From Onthophagus taurus (taxonomy: Eukaryota; Arthropoda; Insecta; Coleoptera; Scarabaeidae), in contig NC_091966.1 of assembly GCF_036711975.1 (NCBI RefSeq), positions 26,047,501 to 26,111,500 of the forward strand: a stretch of DNA of 64,000 bases. The letters run 5' to 3'. A model generated the notes under the pieces. That model ran no database searches. It saw only the letters and a program-made list of their open reading frames with translations, and had not been told where the DNA came from. Every line of letters begins with the position of its first letter. The stretch's first letter is position 1. Both the position numbers and the translations under genes were made by a program. Positions 63,740 to 64,000 of this stretch are shown here, piece by piece.

Positions 63740-64000
63740 ATGCTTCACTTAATTGGTAACAGCCACGCTCGTGCAAGCGATAATACCGATGGTATGACCG
63801 ACCCACTGGTTGCCGTGCTGCCACGCAATAACGACAGTACGAATGTTGTTGAGTCAAGCCTACCGTCGTTACCATTATATTGCAGCGGCAACTTTGACGG
63901 TTTGAGTCGTACCATGCAGGATTTCACTACAGACCCACCACTGTACGAGCAAATAATGAATGAGCTCCGGTCACAGCCAGGGAACGACAATGGTGCGATT
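63740..64000 (+). CDS. ORF with PPLY motif, open at the window end
   Basis: 87 codons from ATG 63740 without a stop. Composition is less AT-rich than the neighbours and hydrophilic. Residues 66-69 are PPLY within TTDPPLYEQIMNEL, the PPxY form that binds Nedd4-type ubiquitin ligases in many viral structural proteins (adenovirus pVI has one). The minus-strand frame here is its shadow. Whether it belongs to the virus-like block cannot be settled without the rest. Confidence 0.5.
   Translation, partial: MLHLIGNSHARASDNTDGMTDPLVAVLPRNNDSTNVVESSLPSLPLYCSGNFDGLSRTMQDFTTDPPLYEQIMNELRSQPGNDNGAI

Noticed and set aside
63745-63990. 81-codon minus-strand frame at the window end
   Set aside because: Opposite strand of a longer plus-strand ORF that stays open to the end and matches the block orientation.
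1-64000. tRNA, rRNA or CRISPR array
   Set aside because: No tRNA B-box/T-loop plus A-box pairing, no rRNA blocks and no regularly spaced repeats were seen.

Overview
The window looks like AT-rich, repeat-dense arthropod (almost certainly insect) nuclear DNA. The evidence is six U5 snRNA genes with an insect-style fixed promoter element, Penelope-like retroelements with hammerhead ribozymes, Crypton, P-like, Tigger, Harbinger and IS630/mariner-type transposon remains, and no bacterial-style operons. The exact order cannot be fixed from sequence alone. No clear host protein-coding gene is visible.

Layout. 0-2 kb: decayed R1-type LINE between TTGGG-rich flanks. 4.4-5.5 kb: decayed copy of a repetitive arthropod protein family. 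6.9-9.1 kb: MITE, tandem repeat and a broken Penelope-like element (PLE). 10.2-39.4 kb: six dispersed U5 snRNA genes (three +, three -) plus one 3' fragment, each with the same upstream box at -74. Between them lie a TIR transposon (11-13 kb), Cryptons (13.2-15 kb and 15.7 kb), a large foldback (15.3-16.1 kb), a 3-kb element with about 570-bp TIRs (16.9-19.9 kb), a palindrome (21.8 kb), another DDE transposon (22.6-24 kb) and smaller MITEs. 40.5-42 kb: P-type transposase remains. 42-44.4 kb: Neptune-like PLE. 44.9-45.5 kb: Tigger-type element with intact TIRs. 46.5-51 kb: PLE with inverted hammerhead-bearing ends and a 15-bp target duplication, itself interrupted by a LINE. 53.1-55.6 kb: two LINE remains.

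55.8-64 kb is the most coherent part: a compact, almost one-strand block of virus-like genes of the Polinton/Maverick-adintovirus type. In order: a DIQGF-family protein, an unrecognised 299-codon protein, a 74-aa protein, a minor virion protein with a parvovirus-like phospholipase A2 domain, an adenain-like cysteine protease, a penton-like minor capsid protein, a small basic protein, a double-jelly-roll (hexon-like, F54H12.2-like) major capsid protein, a second DIQGF protein, a 111-aa protein, a tandem repeat containing an intron-like segment, and an ORF with a PPLY motif running off the window. Together these form a capsid morphogenesis module; polymerase, integrase and packaging ATPase are not in view. 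The coding frames are long and intact, but two genes (299-codon and protease) have no ATG at their natural N-termini, which suggests recent endogenisation or unseen splicing. Two of the upstream regions share a 131-bp repeat rich in AGGTCA nuclear-receptor half-sites followed by a TATA box.

A second unexpected signal is a recurring hairpin, found around the Crypton, foldback and palindrome elements, with one shared architecture: outer stem, symmetric GA/GA internal loop, inner stem, GNA-type triloop. The outer stems differ in sequence.
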